From Nocardioides albertanoniae (GTDB lineage Bacteria > Actinomycetota > Actinomycetes > Propionibacteriales > Nocardioidaceae), in contig NZ_VFOV01000001.1 of NCBI RefSeq assembly GCF_006716315.1, forward strand, positions 4,852,501-4,916,500: a DNA stretch of 64,000 bases, in the 5' to 3' direction. Below the pieces are notes generated by a model that did not search any database, was not told the origin of the DNA, and saw nothing but the letters and a program-made list of their open reading frames with translations. The position numbers and the translations under genes are program-made. The stretch's first letter is position 1. Every line of letters starts with the position of its first letter. Shown here in pieces: positions 16,247-25,395 of this stretch.

Positions 16247-16951
16247 TCAGCCGACCGCGGCCATCGCCTCGGAGAAGACCCGGATCACGCGCTCGAGGGC
16301 GGGCCGGTCGCCGTCGACCCGCAGCGCACCCTGCGCGAGAGCCTCGTCGAGGGAGTGCCCGAGGAGGGCCACCCCTGCCCAGGCCGTCGAGTCGCCGGCG
16401 ACCTTCACGTCTGCCCGCGGGACGTCGCCGACGTCGAGGTCGAAGACCTGCTCGTTCCAGTCGAGCCGGAACTGCTGCTGCTCCACCTCCGGGCAGCGGG
16501 CGTCGCTCAGCTTCCAGGAGACCCGGACCGGCATCTGGGTGGTCACGCTCTGGGGCGGCACCATCGTGCGCATCGCGACCATCACACCGCTGGGAGTCAT
16601 CCCCGTCGACGGCACCGGGTAGTGGGCCGAGCCCTCCAGCGCCCACAACGACAGCGCACTGAGGATCTTCTCCAGGTCGCGGCCCCAGTCGGTCAGGGCG
16701 TACGCCGTGGTCTTGGTGAGGTAGCCGAGCTCGGTCTCGACGACCACGCCGGCCCGCTCCATGAACCGCAGCCGCTCGTTGAGCTCCTCGGCGCCGATGC
16801 CGCGCAGGGACGACCTGAGGTCGGGGGCGGTGCGCGGCCCGAACATCAGCTCACGCACGACGATCAGGCTCCACCTGTCGCCGATCAGATCCAGCGCGTG
16901 CGCGGCCGCGCAGGCGTCACCCAGGTCCCCGTAGGACAGGTTCAGACTCAC
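16247..16951 (-). CDS. HxlR-type regulator with C-terminal SCP2-like domain
   Basis: 234 residues from GTG 16951, which has a GAGAGGA ribosome site; the frame stays open far upstream but that part is shadow. Residues about 10-100 form an HxlR winged helix: LDLIGDRWSLIVVRELMFGP, LRGIGAEELNERLRFMERAG, TAYALTDWGRDLE. Residues about 130-234 (MPVRVSWKLSDARCPEVEQQ, then a domain ending in DRPALERVIRVF) resemble an SCP2 sterol-carrier fold, suggesting a lipid-like effector. This fused arrangement recurs in actinobacteria. Divergent from the PadR gene at 17087. Confidence 0.8.
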   Translation of the reverse strand: MSLNLSYGDLGDACAAAHALDLIGDRWSLIVVRELMFGPRTAPDLRSSLRGIGAEELNERLRFMERAGVVVETELGYLTKTTAYALTDWGRDLEKILSALSLWALEGSAHYPVPSTGMTPSGVMVAMRTMVPPQSVTTQMPVRVSWKLSDARCPEVEQQQFRLDWNEQVFDLDVGDVPRADVKVAGDSTAWAGVALLGHSLDEALAQGALRVDGDRPALERVIRVFSEAMAAVG

Positions 16952-17086
16952 TTCGATCCTCTCCGAGTCGTTCGATCCCGTCGAGGGTAGTGATCGCGAA
17001 GTTGTTGCTGTTAGTGCCAGAGGTCCCGGCGTGCCGCTGATGTGGCCGGTCGTCTGCCGTGGCCGGCCGGACCTAGACTCCGGAGC

Positions 17087-17728
17087 ATGGCCGGAAACGA
17101 GACACGGATGCTGCTCCTGGGGGCGGTGGCCCTGTTCGAGCCGGTCAACGGCTACCAGATCCGGCGCGAGCTGATGTCGTGGCAGGTCGACCAGTGGGCC
17201 AACATCAACCCCGGCTCGATCTACCACGCCTTGACGTCGCTGACCGACAAAGGCCACCTGACCAGGCACGACCTGGTCGACAACGGGCGACCGGTCGCGG
17301 TCTACGAGATCAGCGCGACGGGGCGTACGGAGCTCGAGCGGCTGGTGGCCGACGCGTTGCGCACCGTCGACGCCTACAACGGCGTCTCCTTCTACGCGGG
17401 CTTCTCGCTGGTGACCCTGCTGAAGCGTCCGGACGCCATCGACCACCTCAGCCACCGGCTGAAGGCCCTCGAACGCACCGTCAAGGAGCTCGACGCCGCC
17501 ACGCAGGTCAAGTCGCTCCTGGCCCCTCCGCACACCATCTCGGCGCTCCGCCTCCAGCTCGACAAGCTGCGCGCCGAGCGCGCCTGGCTGGTGGAGGTGC
17601 TCGACGACGTACGCAGCGGCGAGCTCGCCTTCGCCGGCGACGCACCCGACTGGGCACCGGCCGCGGAGGACCCGGGCTGGCAGATGGATGCCGACCGCAA
17701 GCGCTACCGGGAGATGCTGCGCCGCTGA
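17087..17728 (+). CDS. PadR-family regulator upstream of a DrrAB-type exporter
   Basis: 213 residues from ATG 17087. N-terminal PadR winged helix (MLLLGAVALFEPVNGYQIRR, then NPGSIYHALTSLTDKGHLTR and the wing). Residues about 95-213 form the helical C-terminal dimerisation region, ending EDPGWQMDADRKRYREML. PadR repressors commonly control multidrug exporters and are released by the exported compound. The gene is 156 bp upstream of the exporter genes on the same strand, so it is the likely regulator of drrAB-like transcription. Confidence 0.88.
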   Translation: MAGNETRMLLLGAVALFEPVNGYQIRRELMSWQVDQWANINPGSIYHALTSLTDKGHLTRHDLVDNGRPVAVYEISATGRTELERLVADALRTVDAYNGVSFYAGFSLVTLLKRPDAIDHLSHRLKALERTVKELDAATQVKSLLAPPHTISALRLQLDKLRAERAWLVEVLDDVRSGELAFAGDAPDWAPAAEDPGWQMDADRKRYREMLRR

Positions 17729-17751
17729 CCCGATCGCTCGACATCGTGTTG

Positions 17752-17825
17752 TTGACATCGGATATTCAAAATTGAACACTTCTCCCACCCAAAGTCGGTG
17801 ATCAAATTTGAACAGCCAGGAAAAG
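17752..17825 (+). promoter_or_regulatory. Candidate promoter and operator of the DrrAB-like operon
   Basis: A TTGACA -35 at 17752-17757 with a weak AACACT at 17775-17780 after 17 bp. Two related A/T-rich half-palindromes stand out from the GC-rich background: TTCAAAATTGAACAC at 17766-17780 and TCAAATTTGAACAG from 17802. Their repeated core TCAAAWTTGAACA is a plausible PadR site. Confidence 0.4.
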
Positions 17826-17884
17826 CGGGTGAACACTGTCGGTGCTCCGTGCTTGGCTGGACTCCACTCATAAGGAGCACACGC

Positions 17885-18883
17885 ATGATTCACGCACGCG
17901 GCCTGAGGCACACCTTCGCCTCCGGCCATGGCAAGCAGAAGAAAGAAGTCGTCGCGGTCGACGGGGTCGACCTCGACGTCGCAGAGGGTGAGGTGGTCGG
18001 CTTCCTGGGCCCGAACGGCGCCGGCAAGACCACCACCCTGCGCATCCTCACCACCCTCCTCCAGCCCACCGCCGGCACCGCCACGGTCGCCGGCTTCGAC
18101 GTGGCCAAGCAGTCCGTCGAGGTCAGGCGGAGCATCGGCTACTGCTCACAGGTCGGATCGACCTTCTCCGGCGCCTACGCGGGCGACGAGGTCGTCGACC
18201 ACGGCATGCTCTACGGGATGTCCAAGAAGGACGCCGTCGCCCACGGGCAGGCGCTCTTCGAGCGGCTCCAGCTCGACGGTCTGTGGCGTCGCAAGCCACG
18301 CAACATGTCCGGCGGCCAGAAGCGCCGTCTCGACATCGCGATGGCGCTGATCCACGCCCCGAAGCTGGTCTTCCTCGACGAGCCCACCACCGGCCTCGAC
18401 CCTCAGGCGCGGGCCAACCTCTGGGACCACATCGCCTCGCTGCGTACGGACCACGGGGCGACGGTCTTCCTGACCACCCACTACCTCGACGAGGCCGACG
18501 CGCTCGCCGACCGGGTCGTGGTCATCGATCAGGGCCGCATCGTCGCCAACGACACCCCGGAGAACCTCAAGGCGGCCGTCTCCGGTGACCTGGTCTCCCT
18601 CGAGGTGGCCACCGACGAGCAGGTCGCCATCGCGCGCGACAAGCTCGGCTCGATCTCCGACAACATCGAGGTCGACGAGCGCCTGGTCAGCGGCCGGGTG
18701 CCCCGCGCGGGCAAGGCGGTCCCCGGGCTGCTGCGCGACCTGGAGTCCAACGGTGTCTCGCTCGAGTCGATCGAGGTCGCCCGGCCGACCCTCGACGACG
18801 TCTTCCTGACCCTGACCGGACGTACGCTGCGCGACGCCGAGGCGGGCGCCCCCGAGGCCGACGAGGAGGCCCACGATGACTGA
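17885..18883 (+). CDS. ABC exporter ATP-binding subunit, DrrA type
   Basis: 332 residues from ATG 17885, preceded by AAGGAG about 9 bp upstream; an earlier in-frame start at 17798 lacks a ribosome site. Walker A GPNGAGKT (42-49), signature NMSGGQKRR, Walker B LVFLDEPTTGLD, switch histidine in TTHYLDEAD. The C-terminal extension of about 110 residues ending in DEEAHDD is typical of daunorubicin-resistance (DrrA) ATPases. Works with the permease that overlaps it by 8 bp. Exports a hydrophobic drug or lipid; substrate unknown. Confidence 0.92.
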   Translation: MIHARGLRHTFASGHGKQKKEVVAVDGVDLDVAEGEVVGFLGPNGAGKTTTLRILTTLLQPTAGTATVAGFDVAKQSVEVRRSIGYCSQVGSTFSGAYAGDEVVDHGMLYGMSKKDAVAHGQALFERLQLDGLWRRKPRNMSGGQKRRLDIAMALIHAPKLVFLDEPTTGLDPQARANLWDHIASLRTDHGATVFLTTHYLDEADALADRVVVIDQGRIVANDTPENLKAAVSGDLVSLEVATDEQVAIARDKLGSISDNIEVDERLVSGRVPRAGKAVPGLLRDLESNGVSLESIEVARPTLDDVFLTLTGRTLRDAEAGAPEADEEAHDD

Positions 18884-19658
18884 GTTCCAGCAGCCCGTGC
18901 TCAAGGCCGGCTTCCTGCGGGAGTCGATGGTCGTCTTCAACCGCCAGCTGCGGATGAACCTCCGCAACCCGGCCTGGGTGCTGATCGGCGTGATGCAGCC
19001 GGTCCTCTACCTGGTGCTCTTCGGTCCGCTGCTCGAGCCGCTGATCGAGCAGCTCGGTGGCAACGCCTACAACTGGTTCGTGCCCGGCATGCTCGTGCAG
19101 CTCGGCATCTTCGGCGCGATGTTCGCCGGGTTCTCGCTCATCGGCGAGTGGCGTGAGGGCGTCATCGAGGCCGAGCGGGTCACCCCGGCGTCTCGTGGCG
19201 CGCTGCTCTTCGGGCGGCTCTACCGCGACCTGCTGCAGATCCTGGTGCAGGCGATCATCCTGGTCGCCCTCGGCCTGGTGATGGGCATGGACTTCAAGCC
19301 CCTCGGCATCGTCGTCGGCGTCGCGATCACCGTGCTGGTCGGTGGCGCGGGTGCTGCCGCGTCCAACGCCTTCGCGCTGCTCGTGAAGAGCGAGGACGTG
19401 ATGGCGCCGGTGACCAACATGCTGCTGATGCCGATCCTGCTGCTCTCCGGCATCTTCTTGCCGATGAGCTTCGGGGCCGACTGGCTCCAGACGCTCGCCG
19501 ACATCATCCCGACCAAGCACATCGTCGACGCGGTCCGCTCCTCGTTCTTCGGTAACCTCGGGATCGGCGACATCGGCTGGGGTGTGGGCTGGACGGCGGT
19601 GCTGTTCGCACTAGCTGTCTGGTGGGGCATCTCGACGTTCCGCAAGGAGAACGCTTAG
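18876..19658 (+). CDS. ABC-2 type permease, DrrB type
   Basis: 260 residues with six predicted membrane helices. The ABC-2 signature region is REGVIEAERVTPASRGALLFGRLYRD, seen around residues 92-117, the coupling segment in DrrB-type permeases. It overlaps the ATPase gene by 8 bp, so the two are translationally coupled. The N-terminal cytoplasmic stretch, FLRESMVVFNRQLRMNLRNP, is typical. Forms the membrane channel of the PadR-linked exporter. Confidence 0.9.
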   Translation: MTEFQQPVLKAGFLRESMVVFNRQLRMNLRNPAWVLIGVMQPVLYLVLFGPLLEPLIEQLGGNAYNWFVPGMLVQLGIFGAMFAGFSLIGEWREGVIEAERVTPASRGALLFGRLYRDLLQILVQAIILVALGLVMGMDFKPLGIVVGVAITVLVGGAGAAASNAFALLVKSEDVMAPVTNMLLMPILLLSGIFLPMSFGADWLQTLADIIPTKHIVDAVRSSFFGNLGIGDIGWGVGWTAVLFALAVWWGISTFRKENA

Positions 19659-19713
19659 CGATCTCGCGGGTCGTTCTCAGTAGCGGCTCAGCCCGGGGTG
19701 GCAATGTAGGAGT

Positions 19714-20436
19714 GTGAACACCTCTGCCACCCCGGGCGACAGGCCCAGCGAGAAGCCGCACGTGCTGGTCGTCGACGACGACAGGGCCGTGCGTGAGTCG
19801 CTGCGCAGGTCGTTGGAGTTCAACGGCTACGAGGTGGCCATGGCGGGCGACGGCGCAGAGGCGCTCGCCGGCATCGCCAACCACGACCCCGACGTGGTCG
19901 TGATGGATGTGATGATGCCTCGCCTCGACGGCATCGAGGCCACCAAGGCGCTGCGCTCGGCCGGCAACGACGTGCCGATCCTCGTGCTCACCGCACGCGA
20001 TGCCGTCGGCGACCGGGTCGACGGGCTCGATGCGGGGGCCGACGACTACCTCACCAAGCCGTTCGCGCTCGAGGAGCTGTTGGCCCGCCTGCGCGCGCTG
20101 CTGCGCCGGGCCGTGCCGGTCAGCGACGACGACGAGGAGGCGCTGACCTTCGCCGACCTCTCCATGAACATCACCACCCGCGAGGTGACCCGCGGCCAGC
20201 GGGCCATCGAGCTGACCCGCACCGAGTTCACGCTCCTGGAGATGTTCCTCCGTCGGCCGCGCCGGGTGCTCGACCGCTCGTTCATCCTCGAGGAGGTCTG
20301 GGGCTACGACTTCCCGACCACCGCCAACTCGCTCGAGGTCTACGTCGGCTACCTGCGCCGCAAGACCGAGACCGAGGGTGAGTCACGGCTGATCCACACG
20401 GTGCGCGGCATCGGCTACGTACTGAAGGAGCCGTGA
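19714..20436 (+). CDS. OmpR-family response regulator, MprA-like
   Basis: 240 residues from GTG 19714; an AGGAG lies only one base upstream, so the exact start or mode of initiation is uncertain. Receiver domain at 16-125 with acidic pair D21-D22, phosphoacceptor D65 in [13 protein letters not shown]93 and K115 ([11 protein letters not shown]). OmpR winged helix at about 145-240 ([20 protein letters not shown], then VGYLRRKTE and [12 protein letters not shown]). Its stop overlaps the kinase start (20433-20436). MprA-type systems answer envelope stress. Confidence 0.92.
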   Translation: MNTSATPGDRPSEKPHVLVVDDDRAVRESLRRSLEFNGYEVAMAGDGAEALAGIANHDPDVVVMDVMMPRLDGIEATKALRSAGNDVPILVLTARDAVGDRVDGLDAGADDYLTKPFALEELLARLRALLRRAVPVSDDDEEALTFADLSMNITTREVTRGQRAIELTRTEFTLLEMFLRRPRRVLDRSFILEEVWGYDFPTTANSLEVYVGYLRRKTETEGESRLIHTVRGIGYVLKEP

Positions 20437-21866
20437 GCAGCGCCGTGACCACGACGGCCACCAGCTCGCGCTACCGCGGCTCTCTGGCGGGCCGGGTCAC
20501 CATCCTGACGACCCTCGCGGTCGCCGGGTCGATCGCGCTGATCGCGATGGGGCTCTACTTCGCCGTACGCATCCAGCTGCAGGCCAACATGGACGAGTCT
20601 CTGCTGAAGCGGGCCCACGCGGCTGCCTCGAACCCGCAATACATCCGCGATGCACGAGACGGCAGCTACTTCCCCGTCTTCGCGCTCAACGCCGGCGACA
20701 TCGCGCTCATGTCGGTCAACCAGAACGGTGACTACTGGAACCCGCAGAAGCGGGCCGACAACGACTTCCCGATCCCCGGTGCGCCGGAGGCGTTCGTCGC
20801 GCAGGGGAAGGAGCCCTACGCCGTACGCACGATCACGACCGACCACGGCGAGGTGTTCCGCGCGGCCACGGTGCCGATCTCCGGCACCGACGAGGCGCTG
20901 ATGCTGGCGCAGGCGCTGGAGCCACAGGAGGAGATGTACAAACGGCTCGGGCTCATCGTGCTCTTCTTCGGCGCGGGCGGGGTCGTGGCCGCGGCGTTCG
21001 CCGGCTGGGTCGTGGCCGCCGGCGGGCTGCGGCCCGTACGACGATTGACCGCTTCGGTCGACCGGATCGCGACGACCGAGGATCTCACCCCGCTCCCCGT
21101 CGAGGGCGACGACGAGATCGCCCGTCTGGCCACCTCGTTCAACCGGATGCTGTCGGCGCTCGCCGGCTCCCGGGATCGGCAACGACAGCTGGTGGCCGAC
21201 GCTTCGCACGAGCTGCGCACCCCGCTGACCTCGCTGCGCACCAACGTCGAGCTGCTCACTCAGGCCGACTCCTCCATCTCCGGCGAGCAGCGCGCCGATC
21301 TGCTCGGCGACATCCGGGCGCAGATCGAAGAGCTGACCAACCTGATCGGCGACCTGGTCGAGCTGGCCCGGGACGCGCCCGCGGAGCCGACCCTGGAGTC
21401 CGTCGACCTCTCCGAGGTCGTCGAGCGAGCGCTGTCGCGGGTCCGCCTGCGCGCACCGTCGGTCGACTTCTCCGAGACGATGGCGTCGTGGTGGGTGCTG
21501 GGCGACTCCGGGTCGCTCGAACGCGCAGTGACCAACCTGCTCGACAACGCCGCCAAGTGGTCGCCGGAGGCCGGCACCGTGCACGTGTCGCTCCACAACG
21601 GTGTGCTCAACGTCGACGACGAAGGTCCGGGCATCGCCGACGACGACCTCCCGTTCGTATTCGACCGGTTCTACCGCTCCACCGAGGCCCGCTCGATGCC
21701 CGGGTCCGGGCTCGGGCTCGCTATCGTCCGTCAGGTCGCCGAGCGCACCGGCGGGTCGGTCTCGGCCTCCCGCTCGCCCCACGGTGGGGCCAGGATGACG
21801 ATGCTCCTGCCCGGCTCGTCCTCGCCGCGACCGACCGAACCACCCACGGAAGTGCTGGAGAGATGA
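20433..21866 (+). CDS. Sensor histidine kinase, MprB-like
   Basis: 477 residues. Two membrane helices at about 23-45 and 172-198 flank an extracytoplasmic sensor of about 125 residues. HAMP follows ([13 protein letters not shown]). The dimerisation helix has phosphoacceptor H259 in [14 protein letters not shown]. The ATP-binding domain shows the N box ([12 protein letters not shown]), G1 ([11 protein letters not shown]) and G2 (GSGLGLAIV). Completes a two-component pair with the preceding regulator. Its stop overlaps the start of the lipoprotein gene, making the lipoprotein a likely third component. Confidence 0.92.
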   Translation: MSSAVTTTATSSRYRGSLAGRVTILTTLAVAGSIALIAMGLYFAVRIQLQANMDESLLKRAHAAASNPQYIRDARDGSYFPVFALNAGDIALMSVNQNGDYWNPQKRADNDFPIPGAPEAFVAQGKEPYAVRTITTDHGEVFRAATVPISGTDEALMLAQALEPQEEMYKRLGLIVLFFGAGGVVAAAFAGWVVAAGGLRPVRRLTASVDRIATTEDLTPLPVEGDDEIARLATSFNRMLSALAGSRDRQRQLVADASHELRTPLTSLRTNVELLTQADSSISGEQRADLLGDIRAQIEELTNLIGDLVELARDAPAEPTLESVDLSEVVERALSRVRLRAPSVDFSETMASWWVLGDSGSLERAVTNLLDNAAKWSPEAGTVHVSLHNGVLNVDDEGPGIADDDLPFVFDRFYRSTEARSMPGSGLGLAIVRQVAERTGGSVSASRSPHGGARMTMLLPGSSSPRPTEPPTEVLER

Positions 21867-22441
21867 AGAACCGGATCGCCTCGGGCGCTCCCGCCCGCGC
21901 CGTCCTGCCCGGCCTGGCCGCCCTGGCCGCGCTCGGGCTGCTCGCCGGATGCGGCTCTGACAAGTCGGCCGACTCGTCCGCCGACGCTCCGGCGTCGGCA
22001 TCTGCGTCCGGACACGGCTCGGACAAGCCCACGTTCAACCCCTGCGAAGGGCTCGACATCAAGCCCGTGGAGAAGGCTCTCGGCGCCGAGCTTCGCATCG
22101 AACGGGGCACCTCGGCGGCACCCCGCTGCGCACTGCTCCCCAAGAAGTCCGGCGGCACTGCGTACGAGCTCAACTACCTCCCCTTCAAGGGCACCCTCGC
22201 CGAGGCGTGGAAGACCATGGACGTGAAGTCCGGCGACGTCAGCCGCCCCGAGGTCGCCGGCGCCGACGACGCCCGGCTGGTCAAGCAGCAGGGCGTCAGC
22301 TCCTACGCGGTCACCGCCTTCGTGCAGAACGGTCCGCTGATCCAGAGCTTCAACTCCGTCGATCTCGAGCCCTACGACGGCGACGCCATCGACCGCGCCG
22401 CCCTAGCCCTCCTCAAGGCCCTCAGCGCCAACGCCCCCTGA
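21863..22441 (+). CDS. DUF3558-like lipoprotein coupled to the two-component system
   Basis: 192 residues starting in an ATGA overlap with the kinase. Signal peptide with lipobox LLAGC, acylated Cys30, then a Ser/Ala/Asp-rich linker to about residue 55. The mature domain opens with FNPCEGLDIKPVEKALGAEL, resembling the DUF3558 lipoproteins of actinobacteria, and contains a second Cys (PRCALLPK) that may bond to the first. Anchored on the outer face of the membrane. Co-transcription suggests it is a target of, or accessory to, the sensor kinase. Confidence 0.7.
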   Translation: MKNRIASGAPARAVLPGLAALAALGLLAGCGSDKSADSSADAPASASASGHGSDKPTFNPCEGLDIKPVEKALGAELRIERGTSAAPRCALLPKKSGGTAYELNYLPFKGTLAEAWKTMDVKSGDVSRPEVAGADDARLVKQQGVSSYAVTAFVQNGPLIQSFNSVDLEPYDGDAIDRAALALLKALSANAP

Positions 22442-22449
22442 CCCGCCCC

Positions 22450-22588
22450 AGCCGAGAAGTCACTCGTGCAGGTCGAAGCGTCGGCTCTGCAGGTCGAGTG
22501 GGCATCTTCGTGCCCACTCGACCTGCAGAAGCGACTTCTCGACCTGCAGACGTGACTCTTCGGCCTGCGGGGGTGACTTCTCGGCTAG
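22450..22588. repeat. R2 repeat element, copy a
   Basis: Outer arms AGCCGAGAAGTCAC and GTGACTTCTCGGCT enclose units of about 21 nt (consensus GTCACTCGTGCAGGTCGAG) on the left and their inverted forms on the right. The centre is an 18-bp perfect stem at 22487-22504 and 22511-22528 with a six-base loop TCTTCG. Fills the gap between the convergent lipoprotein and zwf genes; the zwf stop codon lies at its right edge. Confidence 0.88.
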
Positions 22589-24054
22589 GGCTTCTTCGTC
22601 TCGCGCCAGGAGCGCTCGAAGGGGAGGCGCCAGGCGTGGGGGGCGATGAGCTGGTGGATCGAGTTGGGGCCCCAGGAGCCGGGGGCGTAGAGGCGTACGG
22701 GCGGGGGGTTGTCGAGGAGGGGCTGGGAGATCTCCCAGAGCGTCTCGATGCCCTCGGCGGTCGTGAAGAGGGTGTGGTCGCCGCGCATGGCGTCGTGGAT
22801 GAGGCGTTCGTACGCCTCGAGGACACCGGTCGAGGAGTCGGTCTCCTGCGTGGCGAACTGCATGGAGAGCTTCTCCAGCTTCATGCCGGGCCCGGGGCGC
22901 TTGCCGTAGAAGGACAGTGACATCTTCGAGAGGTCGGCGAGGTCGAAGGTGAGGTGGTCGGGCCCCTGGGTGCCGGCGTTGGAGTTGGACGGGAACATCG
23001 TCAGCGGCGGCTCCTTGAACGCGATCGAGATGATCCGCGCCCCCTCGGCCATCTTCTTGCCGGTGCGGAGGAAGAACGGCACGCCGGCCCAGCGCCAGTT
23101 GTCGATGGTCACCTTCAGCGCGATGAAGGTCTCGGTGTCGGAGTCGTCGGAGACCTCGTTCTTGCCGCGGTAGCCCGAGTACTGCCCGCGCACGACGTTG
23201 CGCGGCTCCAGCGGCTGGATCGAGCGGAAGACCTTGTTCTTCTCCTCGCCGATCGGGTCGGGGGCCAGCGAGGTCGGCGGCTCCATCGCCATGAACGCCA
23301 GCACCTGCATCAGGTGGGTGACCACCATGTCGCGGTAGGCACCGGTGCCTTCGTAGAACGCGGTGCGCCCCTCGAGCCCCAGGGTCTCGGGGATGTCGAT
23401 CTGCACGTGGTCGATGAAGTTGCGGTTCCAGATCGGCTCGAAGAGACCGTTGGCGAAGCGGAAGGCCAAGATGTTCTGCGCGGCCTCCTTGCCGAGGAAG
23501 TGGTCGATCCGGAAGATCTGCTCCTCCTCGAAGACCTCGTGGATCTTCGCGTTGAGCACCTTCGCCGACTCCAGGTCGGTGCCGAACGGCTTCTCCATGA
23601 TGATCCGCGCGCCCTCGACGAGGTCGGCCTCCTCGAGTTGGCGGATCACGTTCTGGGCGGCCTTCGGAGGCACGCTGAGGTAGTGGAGGCGACGCACGTC
23701 GCGGCCGAGCGACTGCAGCTTCTTCTCGGCGAGCTTGACCTCGTCGGCGAGCGCGTGCGGGCCGTCTTTGGTCGAGACGTAGGAGAGCATCTCCGCGAAA
23801 GGCGCCCAGCGCTCGTCGGTGATATCGCCCTTGCCGAACTCCTCGCACGCCTCGCGCGCGAAGGCGACGAAGTCTTCGTCGGAGATCTCCTCGAGCGAGG
23901 TGCCGACGATCTGAGCGTCCATCATCAGCCCGGCCTCATGCAGCCTGAGCAGGCCGGGGAGGAGCTTTCGGCGCGCCAGATCTCCCGTCGCACCGAAGAG
24001 AACGATGACGTGAGGGAGGGCCTTGTCGTCGATGGTCGCCATGATGTGTTCCAC
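22585..24054 (-). CDS. zwf: Glucose-6-phosphate dehydrogenase
   Basis: 489 residues; MATIDDKALPHVIVL, four codons later, is an equally likely start. NADP-binding loop GATGDLARRKLLP at 21-33, and the active-site motif RIDHFLGKEAAQN at 182-194 with catalytic His185 and Lys189. Full length for the family. Oxidises glucose 6-phosphate to 6-phosphogluconolactone, first step of the oxidative pentose phosphate pathway, in the cytoplasm. It stands alone here: neither opcA, pgl nor tal, the usual actinobacterial neighbours, is present, so this may be a second, unlinked copy. Stop is TAG at the edge of repeat R2a. Confidence 0.95.
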   Translation of the reverse strand: MEHIMATIDDKALPHVIVLFGATGDLARRKLLPGLLRLHEAGLMMDAQIVGTSLEEISDEDFVAFAREACEEFGKGDITDERWAPFAEMLSYVSTKDGPHALADEVKLAEKKLQSLGRDVRRLHYLSVPPKAAQNVIRQLEEADLVEGARIIMEKPFGTDLESAKVLNAKIHEVFEEEQIFRIDHFLGKEAAQNILAFRFANGLFEPIWNRNFIDHVQIDIPETLGLEGRTAFYEGTGAYRDMVVTHLMQVLAFMAMEPPTSLAPDPIGEEKNKVFRSIQPLEPRNVVRGQYSGYRGKNEVSDDSDTETFIALKVTIDNWRWAGVPFFLRTGKKMAEGARIISIAFKEPPLTMFPSNSNAGTQGPDHLTFDLADLSKMSLSFYGKRPGPGMKLEKLSMQFATQETDSSTGVLEAYERLIHDAMRGDHTLFTTAEGIETLWEISQPLLDNPPPVRLYAPGSWGPNSIHQLIAPHAWRLPFERSWRETKKP

Positions 24055-24132
24055 GGTAGTCCTCGTTTTATGAACGATCCAATAGACGCGAGGAAGCAGT
24101 CACAACGTGTCGCTGTCTTTTCACCCAACTGA

Positions 24133-25395
24133 TCATCTGCCGAGTGCTTGACGCAGCCGCTCCGCCTTCCACCCTGCCTCGGCGGCCTCCTCGTCGACGT
24201 CGGATCTGACGGTGATGCCGCCGCCGGTGCCGATCTGCCAGGTGGTGGTGTCGTGGGTCGTGAGCGTGCGGATGACGACGCCCAGGTCGGCCGGACCGTC
24301 GCCCGAGATCCACCCGAAGGCACCGGCGTACGCAGCCCTGGGCCCACCCAGCTCACGCTCTGCCCGCTCGATGACCTCCATCGTGCGCAGCTTCGGCGCT
24401 CCGGTCATCGAGCCGGCCGGGAAGAGCCTGCGCAGCGCCTCGACCGTGGAGATCTCGTCGCGCAGGTGCCCTCTGACGGTGCTGACCAGCTGGTGCACGC
24501 TCGGATAGGACTCGACCTGCATCAGCGCCGGCACCTCCACGGTGCCGGGCTCGCAGGCCATCGCCAGGTCGTTGCGGAGCAGATCGGTGATCATCAGGTT
24601 CTCGCTGCGCAGCTTGGGGTCGGTGCGCAGCAGCTCGGCGTTGGCGGCGTCCTCCTGCGCCGTGGCGCCTCGTGGGGTCGTGCCCTTGATCGGCCTGGTC
24701 TCGATCGTGCGATCCTCGTCGATGAGGGCGTACCGCTCGGGGCTCGAGCTCAGCAGCCACGCCCGGTGATCCTCGACGTCGTGCTGGAGGAACCCTGCGT
24801 ACGGGGCGGGGTTGATGCTCCGCAGCCGCAGGTAGGTCTCGACCGGGTCGGCGGGCGCCTCGACGGCGGTGCGGTAGGTCAGGTTCGCCTCGTAGGTGTC
24901 GCCGGCGTGAAGTGCTTCCTGGACCTGGTCGAAGGCGGCGCGGTAGGCGGGCGACGTGGGATACCCGGTCGACCGGGTATCCCTGGACTGGGCGGGCACT
25001 GAAACACCCGTCAAGTCCACGAAGTGCCCGTCAGGCTCGTGATCGATGACCGTCAGGTGAGACGGGCGCAGCCAGATCGCGTCCGGAACGTCCTCCGACG
25101 GCGTCGCCGGCAGGTCCGTACGGCAGGCGTAGCCGAGATACCCGAACCACTGCTCCCCAGGTCCGACCTCGCGCTCGAGCACCTCCCAGATGTCGTCACC
25201 GACCACCTCGGACCTGCCACCGGAGTGGCGCAGCACCTCGCGGCGCGCGGCCGAGTAGGTCAGCGAGACGTCGTCGTCCTCCAGCCAGCCGACCAGCGAC
25301 CGGGCCCCCGACCACTTCCGTGCACCACCGCCGTCGAGCCAGACGCAGCGCGGATGCGCCGCTGCCACCTCGGCAAAGAGGTCCTCGACGCTCAC
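24133..25395 (-). CDS. pabB: Aminodeoxychorismate synthase component I
   Basis: 420 residues. Chorismate-binding domain with TRPIKGTTPRGA, the lysine-containing PIKGT motif diagnostic of PabB as opposed to the PIAGT of TrpE, then SENLMITDLLRNDL, FPAGSMTGAPK and GTGGGITVRSD. Makes 4-amino-4-deoxychorismate from chorismate using ammonia from the amidotransferase encoded just upstream, toward folate p-aminobenzoate. Its ATG overlaps the stop of the amidotransferase gene (25392-25395), so the two subunits are translationally coupled. Confidence 0.9.
   Translation of the reverse strand: MSVEDLFAEVAAAHPRCVWLDGGGARKWSGARSLVGWLEDDDVSLTYSAARREVLRHSGGRSEVVGDDIWEVLEREVGPGEQWFGYLGYACRTDLPATPSEDVPDAIWLRPSHLTVIDHEPDGHFVDLTGVSVPAQSRDTRSTGYPTSPAYRAAFDQVQEALHAGDTYEANLTYRTAVEAPADPVETYLRLRSINPAPYAGFLQHDVEDHRAWLLSSSPERYALIDEDRTIETRPIKGTTPRGATAQEDAANAELLRTDPKLRSENLMITDLLRNDLAMACEPGTVEVPALMQVESYPSVHQLVSTVRGHLRDEISTVEALRRLFPAGSMTGAPKLRTMEVIERAERELGGPRAAYAGAFGWISGDGPADLGVVIRTLTTHDTTTWQIGTGGGITVRSDVDEEAAEAGWKAERLRQALGR

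Noticed and set aside
16952..17929. N-terminal extension of the HxlR gene through the PadR gene region
   Set aside because: The extension is antisense to PadR and of shadow composition; GTG 16951 has a good ribosome site.
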